Shown: positions 33,301 through 45,774, numbered from the stretch's first letter. The stretch is DNA of 64,000 nt from Pseudophaeomoniella oleicola (GCA_003868215.1 QWDQ01000005.1:62001-126000); one strand, 5' to 3'. Notes: generated from the letters alone by a model not told the origin. Numbers and translations: made by a program.

Positions 33301-33638
33301 CTCATAAAATTGAAAGAGAAAAAGGCTGGAAACGGTGATGACGAGCGATTGGACTGTTTATAGATATGAATTGACGTCTATAAGCTCGGTATAGTTGAAG
33401 CCGTGTGGAAATATGTCCGATCAGTGCCTTCTAGTGTTGCCTGATTCTGCTGGTGCGAGTCGTGGGATCCTAGAACACGTGTGGCCTTGGAACGAACAAG
33501 CGCAATGATCGAAGAGGACGGATGCAAGATTGTTCCCTTCCCCCGTTATTTTCGTCCTGAAAGGCGTCTGTCCAGACGGCCTGTACGTAGATAACAATGC
33601 TGTATATCTGCTTGTGGCTTGTAAATTGACCATCAATG
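27365..33638. other. 6.3-kb gene-poor tract upstream of IDO
   Basis: No convincing gene in more than 6 kb, although the base composition stays near that of the flanks and no AT-rich decay is obvious. Notable content: an 18-bp palindrome TACCTACCTAGGTAGGTA at 29323-29340; C-rich sequence at about 29430-29460; CCATATCCATAT repeats near 29387-29407; a GGC-rich tract at about 29558-29585; a GA repeat at 29779-29793; and exact TACTACGTAGTA palindromes at 32630-32641 and 32959-32970. Two overlapping minus-strand frames at 31384-31745 have no recognised homology. The segment adjoining 27364 must contain the IDO promoter. Confidence 0.5.
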
Positions 33639-35118
33639 TCACCGTCCATCTTCTCTGGTATAGTCGAGCTTGTTACGTCCTGGAATGCTTGCTTTGGTGT
33701 TGATACCCGTGAATGTCCATTCCCCGGATGGTGCTGTACGCAATGCATCTGGCGAAGGTCCTCCCGTTCCCTCTGGAGGAGCTGGGCTTTCTTGTAGTAT
33801 GAAAGAAGAGCTAGCGATCCCTTCGATCTGTCCTTCTTCACCTAAAGGCTGCTGTAGTTCCTCCCATTTGCGTTCACACAACCTCGCAGGCCACCTTTCC
33901 GCAGCACCAAATTCTAACATCTATGGTGTCTGGTCAGTCATAGAGGCGGCTTGTAAGTCTCCGTGTGGACGCACCTTTTGAGAGATAATCTCAAATTTTG
34001 ACTTCTCCCAGTATTCATGGGCAGCTCTCAAAGCTTGAACCTTCAGACTATTAGTTCTCTGCAAATACAGAAGGAGCTTGGGCGCCCTACGTCGTCTTCA
34101 TTCCACGTCCTTAACCTCTCTCGTAGTCTCTTGTACCTCATCTGCAATGCAGGTACCTGATAGACCCGATTAAGACGAGCCTCGAACTCTCGCGCAATAT
34201 CTTTCCAGGGTAGACTTTCTTCATGCTTGAGCTTCAAAAGAAGCTGCTCCTCTTCTGATAGCTCAGCCTGCAATCGGGGGATGAGTGATGCAGAACGTGA
34301 CCTTCGTCTTTGTGACAGCGCACTAGAATCGGAATGTTCGTTATCGTCCCTAGATCTCTTCAGGGCTCGCGATGCTTGAGAAATTGAGGGTAGGGGTGCA
34401 AGATTATTCTGATGAGGTAATGCCTGTGAATTTCGTGGGGTTGGTGGTACTGATGACTGGGAAGGTAAGAGATAGTCTGCTTGGTGTCCTGTGAGCACAG
34501 GCGATCGCGATAATACAAGACGAGATGATCGTGGCGTTGGAGGAATTGGAGAGCCGTATGATTGAACACGGATACTGTCACCTATGCCAGCTTGTGCGCT
34601 GAGTCTAGGGCTAGACGATGTCGATGCAGGAGGCGGTGGTGAACGTAGATTCTGGAAGACGCCAGGGCCCATAAGTTCCAGACCATCATAAGAATGGGTA
34701 TGTGTCATTGATTCGGAAGAACCGACAAATGTACCAGTGCTTCCAGCATATGTCACCGGCACGCTCCTAGGATGTCGATATGGGGTGTGCCCATATGGGA
34801 GACTCGGCATATCATTGTGTCCTAAGATACCTTGGATTTGATCTGGATATGATGAATACTGCTGCTGCTGTATCTTGTTAGCTCAACGGCGTCACAGATT
34901 GGAGACAACCTCCGCAAGGTCACCGCATAGAAATGTGTGAGTGCCTGTAGACCAGTTCGACTGTATCGCGCTTCGGGTTTAGGGGGCAGTTGGGACACAG
35001 TACACACCTGCTCTGAGCTCAACCAGTCATCTTCTAAATAGTTGCTCATCTCCTTGAGCTGTGGAAGGTATTGGATTTCCAACATTGAGTGCTCCCAGAA
35101 ACTGGACGAGATGCTCAC
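33639..35118 (-). CDS. Myb/SANT-like regulator, four exons
   Basis: Exons 35118..35008, 34867..34091, 34040..33975 and 33920..33639 give 411 residues; all introns are phase 0. Splicing rebuilds the C-terminal domain across three exons: L-S-E-E-E-Q-L-L-L-K-L-K-H, then L-P-W-K-D-I-A-R-E-F, then L-R-T-W-N-E-D-D joined to V-Q-A-L-R-A-A-H-E-Y-W-E-K and then M-L-E-F-G-A. The Trp spacing and helical pattern are those of two tandem Myb/SANT-like repeats of a kind common in fungi. Intron 2 contains an AACTAATA branch-site-like word and ends in AAG. The N-terminal two thirds are Ser/Pro-rich and disordered, with a basic cluster near L-K-R-S-R-D-D and R-R-R-S-R-S. It is probably a nuclear DNA-binding protein; no specific orthologue is recognised. 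The acceptor of exon 2 lies in a CAG repeat, so its exact start could shift by whole codons. Confidence 0.75.
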
Positions 35119-38100
35119 TAGTGGTCAGCGGCGAAAGGGAAGTGGCATGTGTGAGTGGCAGATATCTATTGTTCTGCTTGACGTCGGATCAAGAGTAAAG
35201 GCTGGAGTTAAAAGGTTCTGCAGGGTTGGGCAGAACGAAGATTACAGGATGTTGATATCTAGAGCTAGTAAAGCCGATTGGTGTAGTGAGGGAAGAAGAT
35301 GATTACTCAATCAGGTAGCACTTCGTGGATATAAAGGAAAAAGAGCTTGGATGGAAATCCTTTGACGGTCGGGGTGGTTATCGTGCCACATCTTAGCCTC
35401 CTGAGCATAAATGTCTAGTCGAGTCAAGAGAGGGGCCGTATACCAAGGTCTCTCTGCACTGCCAATTCCTCAGCGGGAGACTAGTCTTCAGAGGGTCCCG
35501 ATCCATGACTGTTCAAGGTGAAGTAGGTCCGCAGGGCATTGCGCGTTAGTCCATCAACCCTCCTACCATCGTCCTGGGTCGGTTCACCCGGTTGTTCCAT
35601 GGAGCAAGATCCTCTTACTGTCCTTGACTATATTAGTTAAGTCCTGACAGACAGCGGCCCCAAATTCTCAGTGTGGGAATTAGTGATCAGTGAATACCGC
35701 CGGTGGATCGGCCTATAACTCGCCCGGGAGCAGAAGCTATCCGTACTGTATCTTTGCTTCGTGGGGTCCAAGAAGACGACGTCTTGTTACCAAGCGTGTA
35801 AGATTGTGTGACATGCCACTGAGGACCCTTTGCTCGACGCATCGCTCCGGGTAGAATTGGGCAAGTTCCGCATAGTCCTCGCACACATACGGATACTGTA
35901 ACTAGCAGGGACGCTAGACGGAGAAAAGGTTGCCCGCCAGGTATAGTGGACCTCGGTCGCGTACGGGCGATCGTCTGTCTCTGTGGAGGGTAAAAAGGTG
36001 TTGCCTAAACGGCTTATACTGGAGAGCAATAAAGCCCGAAGGTGTGTTCAACCGTCGTCCATATCCTTACTATACTAGAACCTTGATAAGGTCGATAAGC
36101 CAGATACTGGGTGCAAGTCTCAGGGGATGCCGAAATTGTCCATCAGAACTAATTAGGATCAATCTTACAAAGTATGACTGAGTACGCCTCGTTATTTTTG
36201 GCTGCAAAAGGACAGGGGAAAGGTGTAGTGGTCGGGTCCCGGTGCGTTGGGTCGAAGGCGGCTCGCAATCTGACGGGGCAGGTAGAACTAATTGCAGTAA
36301 GTGTGGAAAAAGGAAATCCATTGAGACCAGAGACCGGTCCTTGGAAACGAAGCTATTGTAGCCTCCCTAACCCATGTACGTAGTAAGTCATGGGCCCCCA
36401 TTTCCTTCCAGTAGGTAAGGTAGAGACCAGGTAGCAATAGATTAACCGGTAAGATAGGTAAGGTTCCTAGGTGCCGACCTATACCTAAGGTAAGTAATTA
36501 ACCAATTGTATCGTAATGATTGCAATACCGTAAGCATGATATCTTACAAGGTCCCCAAACTTTGGTCTCTGTCCCGGCGAGCCAGTGGCAGTTCTGAAGG
36601 GCGAAACGGCTTAGACAGGGAGTCCACCACAAAGGGATTAATATGGTAGTAACGAGGTAATGGTAGTAACGTTAAGTTTGATTCTGGGGAATGCATGGAA
36701 CCCTTCGATACCGGATCTAGCATAAACCTGGAATTTAGCCTCGTAGCTTTAGCGGATCGGAGTATCCCCGGTATCATCCGGCATTCTGTCGTATTCATGA
36801 TTCATGATTCCTGATTCAGTCAGACACGCCAGATAGTCAGACGGTCAGCTGCGAGATGGGTGGCATCTGCAAGGGATGAACCAGATCATGGCCTTCGAGA
36901 ACGATAGAAGAAGCATTTTCACCCACACAAATTGAAAACAACGTCAGAGACAGCTGTGCGTGACCTGAACCATTCACAGGGGTTCGACGTGGTTCTGTCC
37001 TGACCCTAGACCCTCAGAGCCGATCTCTTCTTCGATAGATAAAACTGCCTATTCAGGTAATTTCCTATCTGTTACCGCTAGCTTATGTATGTAGACTCGC
37101 CTAAGACGAACGTAGGTCGTGATGAGAAGACAATCGGAGGGACAGAGATAAACGGAACGTGCCATCGTCTTGAAGGCGGTAAGACGCGCTCGACTGTGTC
37201 CGGAAGCTGGTGAGAGCTCAGTGGCAGCGTCAGGGGATCTGCCTGTCGGATTTTTTTTGGAAAGTACTGTTATTGCATAGAATGCTACCTTGTAGCTACG
37301 CAGGTAGGTGCCTTTCTGTACGATTGTGATTTAGATCCGCACGGTCAGGTTGAAAGCGAGTGTCCCAAAAAGGATGGTCGTCGCCTGTCTGTTGGCGTGT
37401 ACCTTGGTTACTATCCATCAAGATTCCCCAAAGAGAAAGACCTAACGGATGGAAGGGCATGACTCTCTGTTGTTTTTCGCTAAAGCCACGACAGATCCAT
37501 GTGCTCCATGCACGATACTGCTTTCAGGTAGCATGCTGGCAAGTCAGCTTGGGGGCTATATGCATTCACTTGATCATGATGCGTTGGAACATGACAGCCA
37601 CTGTGTCGACGGCGACGCCGAATGTATGAATAGTAACATGAATTAGCCTCGACGGTACCAGTTAGTCAGCGGTCCCCCGCCATCATTTCGTCAGCAATCA
37701 TCTTCCGCCCCCAAGTCTTGTTGTCCTTGAATCTACGGTTCTTGGACCCAAAGAGATGAAGGCTGCGAGAAGAGATGGACGATTGCATTCTGAGGCTGCA
37801 CGTCCACTAAGCGCTCCTATCGGCTACGGATCCTGTCCCTGTCACATGCAGAACGCGCAGCGGCATCTATGACACTGGTCGTTCAAGACAGTCATGTCAA
37901 ATGTTGCATGATGCACACGGCTACCTTCGGTTTCGTGCGATACTTGAAACACGATTCAAATGGTAGGTAGCGGCTAGTTGTTGATGCCTCAGTAGCAGCG
38001 TCTTGGCCGCAGGAAACTCGCATTGCCTAAGCTGATCGTGATCAACGATGCGCATAGCCACAGGAATCGACAACAGCCGTCGATGTGCCATAAATATCTA

Positions 38101-38291
38101 ATCCTGTCCAAGGAGAGCACACAACAACAACAACATAAGCGCTCCTTGCCAGCTTACCCTAGGGCTCTGCAGATGCTGAATGCTCCTGAGGACTTGGATC
38201 TCGGTGTCTGATAGCTCTCCAATCTACAAACAATGGCTCTGTCCGTGGTCAGATTACCGTTCACTATATTCTTCTCGGCCCTCTCCCTATT
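35119..38291. other. 3.2-kb non-coding tract upstream of the first Myb-like gene
   Basis: No gene supported. The stretch is probably the long upstream region of the regulator ending at 35118. It contains an inverted repeat CCCATG...CATGGG (36371-36376 / 36389-36394) enclosing TACGTAGTA, several TAGGTA/ACCTA words at 36404-36495, and a duplicated GGTAGTAACG near 36645-36671. Confidence 0.45.
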
Positions 38292-39419
38292 TCACTTCCA
38301 AGCATCACCGCTATTCAAGACGGCTCCACCGGTATTTGTACTATCTAGAGCCGTTGCAGCTTCATCGTCGGATAAACCCCCTTCATCGTCCTCCAACATA
38401 CCTTGTCTTTCGGCTGGTGTGCCATTATCCGACCGAGATCGAGCGGAGGTACGCTCTTGATGCTCGTGAAGCACGTCATCGGCAGAGACCGAGATGCCCC
38501 GAGAACCCCATCGTTTTGTTGGAACATTATTGGGACTCGCGCTGTTGTCATCTTCAGTGGCCGGGCCAACCTCTTCATCCAGATTACCAGCCGATTGTCC
38601 CCCCAAAACTCGATTGACAAGCCAGCTTTTCCTAAGGTCATCAGAATCCACCACGCCACCGCCTCTTAGTTTCACCCTCTGTCGCGTATAATATACCCAT
38701 GCGAAATCCAGGTACAATGCTGTCTGTACAATCCCAAAAAGCACTGCAATAGGGTCGAAGTGGTGTTCTCTGATGCCCCTCCAAATCCAGTTGAGAATGT
38801 AAAGCGCGCGGTATGACCCAAGCAAAACCAAATAATATGAATCGATGACTGTTGGTACTGTCGTCTGTCGCAAGAGGAGAAGTTGGGGAAGGACGCAGAC
38901 AGACTCGAGTATAATTGAGAAGGCCCAGAGTATCTGCATGAGCAAGCTTAGCATATCGCTGCAGTGCCATTTTAGGGTTGCATTACCTCAATAAATGTCG
39001 TACGTCTGGTGCCACGGAAGACCAAAGTGATCAGAGGTGCGGCAAGCAAAGACCCTAATGCTGCTAATCCACCTAGCTTCCATGCTTTCTCTCGTTCTCT
39101 CGTTCGTGCGTAGACCTTGGTCATCAGAATGATGATGTAGATTGAAGACCAGATGTAGAAATTTTTGAGGAAGAAAAGCCACCACGAAAAGAATGGCGAT
39201 ACCCAGAAGAGGTCAAGATAGCGAGTTGTGAAGACGGCAATATATAACACTTGCGTGATAAGCGAGACACCTGGGATCAACAATTACTTTCTGCCCTAAA
39301 GGGAGACCGTCACGCTTACCTTCTGCGCTCTTATTTGAATGTATAGCCCAGATGAGAACACATTTTGAAGCAAAGTGGGAGACGTCTGCGGCGATTCGAA
39401 AGACATTGAAGCTGATCAT
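38292..39419 (-). CDS. ERD2/KDEL-receptor family protein with long acidic tail
   Basis: Three exons, 39419..39320, 39270..38987 and 38933..38292, give 341 residues. Splicing restores M-I-S-F-N-V-F-R-I-A-A-D-V-S-H, S-A-E-G-V-S-L-I-T-Q-V-L-Y, R-Y-L-D-L-F-W and I-E-I-L-W-A-F-S-I-I-L-E-S-V-C-V-L-P-Q, the signature order of ER lumen protein-retaining receptors, including the E-S-V-x-V-L-P-Q motif and L-G-S-Y-R-A-L-Y. These receptors cycle between Golgi and ER and return HDEL/KDEL proteins. The core of about 217 residues has the usual seven membrane segments. About 124 extra cytosolic residues follow, rich in Asp, Glu, Ser and Asn and lacking the short Lys-rich ending of typical Erd2. Intron 2 ends at CATGCAG, so the two Met codons just upstream are intronic. 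It may be a diverged paralogue rather than the main receptor. Confidence 0.85.
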
Positions 39420-42381
39420 GGTCGCAACCGGTTTATTAAGCGTCGTACAGGTCACTTGCTCTATGAGGCTGACCAGTCGTCCTCCGTTCAGCTGTGATAC
39501 TTCGAGGCCTTTGCCTCTGCAACAAAATGAAATGCAGTCTCTTCAACCTGCGACTGTCAACCTTCTTCCTCTCAACGTTGACGTGTTGTTCTGTCAAAGT
39601 AAAGTAAGCAGCTCTTCCCCCGAATTTCAGGGTCCAACAGCCTCCCGTCATCACGCCGAGACTCCGAGCGTAAACCGAAATGTACATAAGTTACTATGTA
39701 TCTAGGTGACTTGGTTGGATACAAACTACATATGCCCAGATAGATACTACCCTATATACCTACTGAGCTATGTAGTCTTACAGTGCTCTTTTACAGTGCA
39801 TTATGCCTTTGGATTCTGGGAAATATCACCTGTTTTCTCCCAGGTCAAGGGCTGTTATCGTCGTGGAGTCTCGATCAATCAATCTCTATGCAGATGTGCT
39901 GAAGCTTTTGCTGCTAACGAGGCACCAAATTTGAATTCTAACGTTATGTGGCTTGTTACTGTGACCTCTGCCAAGTTGGGCACATTTGGCAGATAGCTCG
40001 TTCCTGTCTCGTTGGGGATATAGATCCATCATCCTGCTTGTAGTCAGTGCAGCAGGGGTCGTGATAGTCTGTCTCGCCAATGCAAATCAGTGTCATCATT
40101 GATTTTTAATTCAGGTTCTCTATATTGGTCAATCCCCCGTGTGCTTTGGCCATTCGTACTCCTGGCAGAGAAAAGCAGAATACAGAGATCACACGCTCCG
40201 TTCGGAGGTTATGCGGCCATTCGATTTTGACCTACCGGTCGCAAGCTGCAAGGGAAGATAGACCGGCCGTTGCTAGACCGTTGTCTATGAAAGAGCTTCC
40301 CAGCATCACGATGATGTGATTCTTCTAGGCAGCTTATATCAGCTTAGTAGTGCATAAGCCCTTCCCATAATGGCTTCATGGCTCTCAACTTGACTTGCTA
40401 TCTCAGTTGAACCAATAGCTTGATTGCAACCCATCTCATTGATGCGATAGTATTCTTGCGGCAGGTTGACCCCTCAGCTGGCGCTTTCTGCTCAGCAAGT
40501 ATGATGGAGCGCTAGAAGTATCAAGCAAAGGTGCATATGCTCGTGGACATGGCGACCTTGCAATCATGAACATTTCCTTTTCTCAATGTAGGCAATATTG
40601 CAGGAGTCACGAAGGCATGCCAATAGCACTAGCACCAGTCTGCGACGAAACAGAGTGAAGTATCTCCTCAGGCAAATATGAGGCGGAGCAATTACATCAA
40701 TTTCAACCCCGATGAGATGCAGATCCCACGAGAATCGTTGCTTGTCTCCTACGATATCGATCAAACATATTTGACCCCGTATTACCATATTTGGTTGTTC
40801 TACATCAGGAGAAATGTAGGACCATCGGAAGTTGGAACACGGAGTCGAAAATGTTTTGATTCATGGAACACAGGGTATGGTCTATGCTGCCCTCCTTCCT
40901 CTGTCAAAGAAGCATACTCGCGGGACTGAGCAGTAGTTACACTGAAGCGGGATTGAAGGAGATGGTTATGCAAGCCACCGCTTCGACCATGAGACTATCG
41001 CTATAAGACCTGGTATATTATGTGTTTAGAAATACGTTTGGTGAAGCGACCAAGAGCCTCTGTACCAAATCGGGCATAGCGCAGGGACTCGAAGTGCTTC
41101 AGATTTGTTTGATCGTTGACACTACATCCTGGTCTATCTTTTTCTCATCCCGCGCTTGACATTTCCTCTATCCTTATCAACGAGAGCTAGAACATCAACA
41201 AACGGTAGCGCCTATATGTTTCGTCGGAAATTGAGAGGGTCACTAGTAGCTCACTTATCAAAACAGAAGCCATTACTATTATCGGCACCCAATTTTCCCG
41301 ACGTGCCACATCCCCAGCAGCATTGCACCAGTCTAAGGATTGTATCACCTTCCCAGCACTGGGCTTACTTCAAGGCTCTAAGCTCAGGGCTAGACAGAAG
41401 CCTCTGTTCATCTCAGTACGACACAATGCGCGGGCATGACACAATATCCTCGTGGTAGGGGCTGTTTACAATTGTTCAAATCGAAAGCAGCCCGTCAATG
41501 CTTGCTTAAACGCGAAGGTTTCAACGGCTGTTGACGTTTCCGATCTTATGCTGCCTCGCCTCTCTTGGAAGCCAGGGCCATCTGATGCCTGTGCATCTCG
41601 AAACCTTTGGGGTTCAACCATACCCATTATGATAGCAAAGTAGATATGAAGGCTCCACCTTTCCTTGGCTATCGTTGTCTCATCAGCGTTACTCAGCCAT
41701 ATCTATCAGGGTAAGCTCGTGCTTAGGCAATGCACTGATACTTCCCCAGTCTCGGTCTTCTTGGCATTGACATGGGAACGGAGCGCATTGTTATCAGGGC
41801 TTCACCTGTTTCGGGGTGCATCCCATCTGCAACCTGGTCTTCGCTCGGCGCTCTTTGCCTACCACGCTTCAATGCACTAGCATGAGCCTCGATTCCTGCG
41901 TTTTGGATTTCCACTCTAACCTTCGACTACCCCTCTTACGCTCGTCATGCAGCATTTTGACAGCTCAAACACAAGGAAGATGATCGTTCCGAGCTGCCAG
42001 GGGAACCAATCAGCTTCTACCAGCCCTGTGGCGATGTACTGGTTGGTACATGGATTTAGAAACACTTTCAACTTCAGATCTTGACGGTGTCTATTGACAC
42101 ATCGTTGCCTCTAGCGTCGAAGATCTGCTATATGAGTCCCCGTCCCCCAGCTGTTTGTCGATTCATGGTTTCGTTCTATCTTGCAACGGTGACTTTGTTA
42201 TCCCCTTGATCCAAACTACTTTCTTTTAATACTTACCGGCTGGACTGGGTTTCATTCTTTTCTTCTTGGTCACATAATCTTGACGATTATACCGTTCAAT
42301 ACTTACAAGGCCACAACCAACCATCTTCGATAAAGGCTTTTTCGCTCCGTATCCCATTATCACTTACCACCCAGTTTCAGC
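39420..42381. other. 3.0-kb gene-poor tract upstream of the second Myb-like gene
   Basis: No gene supported on either strand; open frames are short and of unlike composition. The last 250 bases are pyrimidine-rich with TTTCTTTT and CTTCTTGG tracts and probably form the 5' leader of the gene at 42382. Confidence 0.45.
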
Positions 42382-43416
42382 ATGTCTATCTCTTCCATTC
42401 ACAGTCTCCCAGTAACTATAGAGGAGCGTGATGAGTACCTCACGGATTCTGCTCTTGGACCAATGAATAGAGACAGCTATTCCATCCATAAGCATAGGAA
42501 ATCTGCATCTACTGGAGGTGGTCGGGCATGGACCGAGGACGAGGTGAGTCTTTCCGACCTCCGCATGCTTATCCATCATCTGACTTTCCTTCCGAAGGAA
42601 TCCTATCTGCTTCGAAGTCGTACGAACAAGATGCCTTATAAGCATATCGCTGCCCACCTTCACAAAACCGAACTTGCATGCCGACTACATTACCACCAAA
42701 TGTCCTACGGCTCCAATAGGCGGAAGCGTAATGGATCAATTTCTTCAACATGTAGCTCATCCTCGTTCAATCCCTTGTCGGTCCTACGAGAGTCATCCCC
42801 CGAGAATATGCGGTACACCAGCCTCTCACCCGTCAACTCACCTCCTTCGAGCCCTGAGTCAGCGACCACCGCTCTTGCTCCTGTCGCTACCATATCCCCT
42901 GCTATGTCCCAACGACCTATTCTACCCAAGCCTATGGCAAGTGACTCGCGTCCGATGCTCCCTTCTTCTGTTGAATTGAGCAAGGCCCTACAGCTTGATA
43001 CATCATTTGCACCACCAAACGACTTGGCTCCTCGACACAATCACGTCGATGTTGCAAAACTACGGGCTTTATATGCCGCCAACCGCGAGTCGTTTTGGGG
43101 TCATATCGCTGCTCAATACTCTAGTCCCTCGGCTTTCACGGCGGCAGAAATGGAAACAGCTTTTTTCAACTCCCAACCCCTGCCCCGGCTTCGAGGCTCC
43201 TCTCCGCCTACACCCGGGCCATCCCCACAATCATCAAGCCTTGCCTCATTTGGCGCCCAAGCCCAAGCTCAAGCTCAAGCTCAAGCTCAAGCTCGTGTAC
43301 AAGTTCAAGTTCACGAACAGGGTGGATTTAATGCGATCAATCGCAGCTATCGTAGGGAAAGCGTCAGCGGGACCAGTCCTACCGAACGGTGCGCCGTACG
43401 TGGACTACTCAATTAA
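42382..43416 (+). CDS. Myb/SANT-like regulator with Gln-Ala repeat
   Basis: Two exons, 42382..42543 and 42598..43416, give 326 residues. The 54-nt intron (donor GTGAGT, acceptor CCGAAG) is a multiple of three with no stop, so the frame is also open through it. Removing it joins G-G-R-A-W-T-E-D-E to E-S-Y-L-L-R-S-R-T, followed by M-P-Y-K-H-I-A-A-H-L and A-C-R-L-H-Y-H-Q: a single Myb/SANT-like domain at about residues 48-90, then basic N-R-R-K-R-N. A second helical motif (V-D-V-A-K-L-R-A-L-Y and F-W-G-H-I-A) lies about residues 205-240. The rest is Ser/Pro-rich, with a Gln-Ala dipeptide run coded by a CAAGCT hexamer repeat at 43263-43295. It is probably a nuclear regulator; no named orthologue is recognised. 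It is the second of three Myb-type genes within 13 kb. Confidence 0.72.
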   Translation: MSISSIHSLPVTIEERDEYLTDSALGPMNRDSYSIHKHRKSASTGGGRAWTEDEVSLSDLRMLIHHLTFLPKESYLLRSRTNKMPYKHIAAHLHKTELACRLHYHQMSYGSNRRKRNGSISSTCSSSSFNPLSVLRESSPENMRYTSLSPVNSPPSSPESATTALAPVATISPAMSQRPILPKPMASDSRPMLPSSVELSKALQLDTSFAPPNDLAPRHNHVDVAKLRALYAANRESFWGHIAAQYSSPSAFTAAEMETAFFNSQPLPRLRGSSPPTPGPSPQSSSLASFGAQAQAQAQAQAQARVQVQVHEQGGFNAINRSYRRESVSGTSPTERCAVRGLLN

Positions 43417-45774
43417 GCAACATCTGGTGAAGGTTTTTTTGCTGGCTTGGGCGGGATTTTGTTCGGCGATTGGCGAAGGGAAGGCACAGTCAATTTCAAG
43501 ATTCGCAGGTTTAGGTGGTATCATGACGCAACGCAATGTCTCGCTGGTGAATAATTGGAGACGACACGGTCTTCTGGCGAGCCACTGAGGAATTCTTTTT
43601 ATGTCTTCTCTGAATCTGAGGTTCATGATAGTTCAAGTTCCATTATATAGGTACTTCTTGACCTAGACAACTATCTATCTACTGCTTTAATGGACCATTG
43701 GCTTCCTCGGTCACTGTACACGTGATCAATCCTTGAAGTCGAGTCACCGTTCTCAATCAATCGGTTGTGGTTGGGTATCATTTGCTGGCGGGGTTGGTAT
43801 CTATACAAAGGGAGGCGATCACAGATCTGTTAAGAGGACGATGGTTGATGGCATGATAACAGTGGGCAAGAAATGCCACCATTCGCATTTTCCGAGATAT
43901 CTTTCAACGATTTCCTAGGATTAGTAAATTGGGGGCCATGATGGAAGTATTACAGAAGGGGCATTGAGGTATTCAATTCAGAAGACAAATCACCCCCTCG
44001 GAAAGGATCAACGTCGATCTCGTGACGGATCTGCTTTTCATTGTTTGGTACATATGATTGATGCTTTTTGGAAGTCACACCTCCTCTTTGGTCACTGGGT
44101 TGTACTATAGACGTTGCCTTCTGTTAGGTGCAAGTGTAAACGGTCATCGCCTAGAACATACAGACATCGTAGGAGGTGTAGGTATCGTTTACAATCCTTG
44201 GCCAATAGACCGAGGTCGGAAATATGTCCGAGTCTAAAGTGACCACTGAGCAAAGGATGATGAGAATTCCTGTTGATCGGCTGTCAATACTAACTAATTA
44301 ATACCTGCCTGATAGCCATTTCCCATTAATGTCTCTCCATCAAATACAGGACTGGTCTTGTGTTAGGAGGAGGGGGGAAGGAGACGAGAAAGGAGCATTG
44401 GGTCATGTCCAGATCATCTGATTGGGACAGGATAGAGAGAGACACTTCCAGTACTTAATTAGCGAGAAGGAGCAGAGGAAGCGAGAGGAGAGGAGAATAC
44501 GGGCAAGGATGTACCCTAAGTTACCACGTAGTAATACCCTAACAGCCTAACATCGTCGCATTACTTGGCTCTTTCTCAACTAATTTCAACTTTTACCCCG
44601 CAACTTGGTCCATCCTTCCATTTTAATAATTATCCTTCGTGACACCTCGAACCATTGAAAAGTAAAGTAACGGCGGAGAAGCGAAGTCACTATTGTACCT
44701 CTATGCTACTTGTTTGGGAACTATTATGACTTCAAAGGACGAATGACTTCAACTAGCGACATCAAAAGTCCGTCATCGGTTTTTCTTTTTCCTGCTCACT
44801 TGACGCGGTAGAATACGTTCAACGCTTGGTCAATTTTCCCAAGTATCGTGACGTCGGGGACACGGTATGAAACGCAAATTTCACACCATCGTCGGCCTCT
44901 CTCCAGTTACAGTTACAATCACAGTTACAGTCACGATCACGAATCCCATTGATCCCATTGATCACGAACTCAAGATGATGGAGCAATTGCCGCATGAATC
45001 TTGCTGCGTCATCGCATGTGCGGACTTCCTTGTATTCACTATGTACCCAGGGAACCGAGGAACATGACTTGACACTTAGTTCCGGAGCGACACATCAAAC
45101 CGGTCAACTTTGGTCATGGTGGCTCACTGGACCTTATCCCTGTCCACACCCATCTCCTTTGCATGAGCCAACCATTTCCCCAGATTGATCTACAATCCGA
45201 TAGCCCTCCGTGAGAGGTTTCCTAGGTTTCCTAGGTTTCCTGCCCGGTACTGGTCTGCTCTTTGTACTGTGTTCCCCGGTTGACTTGCACGGTTGTGATG
45301 GTGTCTAGTCGCCTGCCGGTGCACGCGCACGCGCACAACGCTGATCAAGGAACTACATATGAAGTCTCACCTCCAATGTCTTTCCACGAAACATTCCTTC
45401 ATAAGAGTCCATCGTATTGATCTCTTGTACCGGTTCTTACCTCGCTTGCATCTCCACTTTTTCCATCCTGTACAAACCTCATTTGTCAATTGTCGGAGGT
45501 TCGGTCAGCTCCGCCGAGCACTACCATCGGTCTACACAGCCAACGCAGCCATCAAGGGTCGCACATGACATGGTAGAACAAGAATCGCGCTCGCAGACGA
45601 AACGGTCGAAAAGCGTTGCCTGATCATGGCGTGAGTGACCGAGTCCTTTCCAGTCCGTTCTAGGTCGTTCAGCTTAGTCATCGGACCATCATGTCGCCGT
45701 ATTCCTTAAAAGTGTTGATGAGTCCATGTTCCCATGTACCCTCCGTCAGGGATTAAACTGAAATAGGAATCTAC
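43417..45774. other. 2.4-kb tract between second and third Myb-like genes
   Basis: No gene supported. It contains TACCACGTAGTAA at 44522-44534, a GTTACA/TCAC hexamer-like repeat at about 44904-44941, a doubled ATCCCATTG at about 44942-44960, a 9-bp tandem repeat of AGGTTTCCT at 45215-45241, and pyrimidine-rich sequence before 45775 that may be leader. Confidence 0.45.

Noticed and set aside
34870-34890. tRNA A-box-like word TAGCTCAACGG
   Set aside because: It lies inside the first intron region of a Myb-like gene and no B box or acceptor stem follows.
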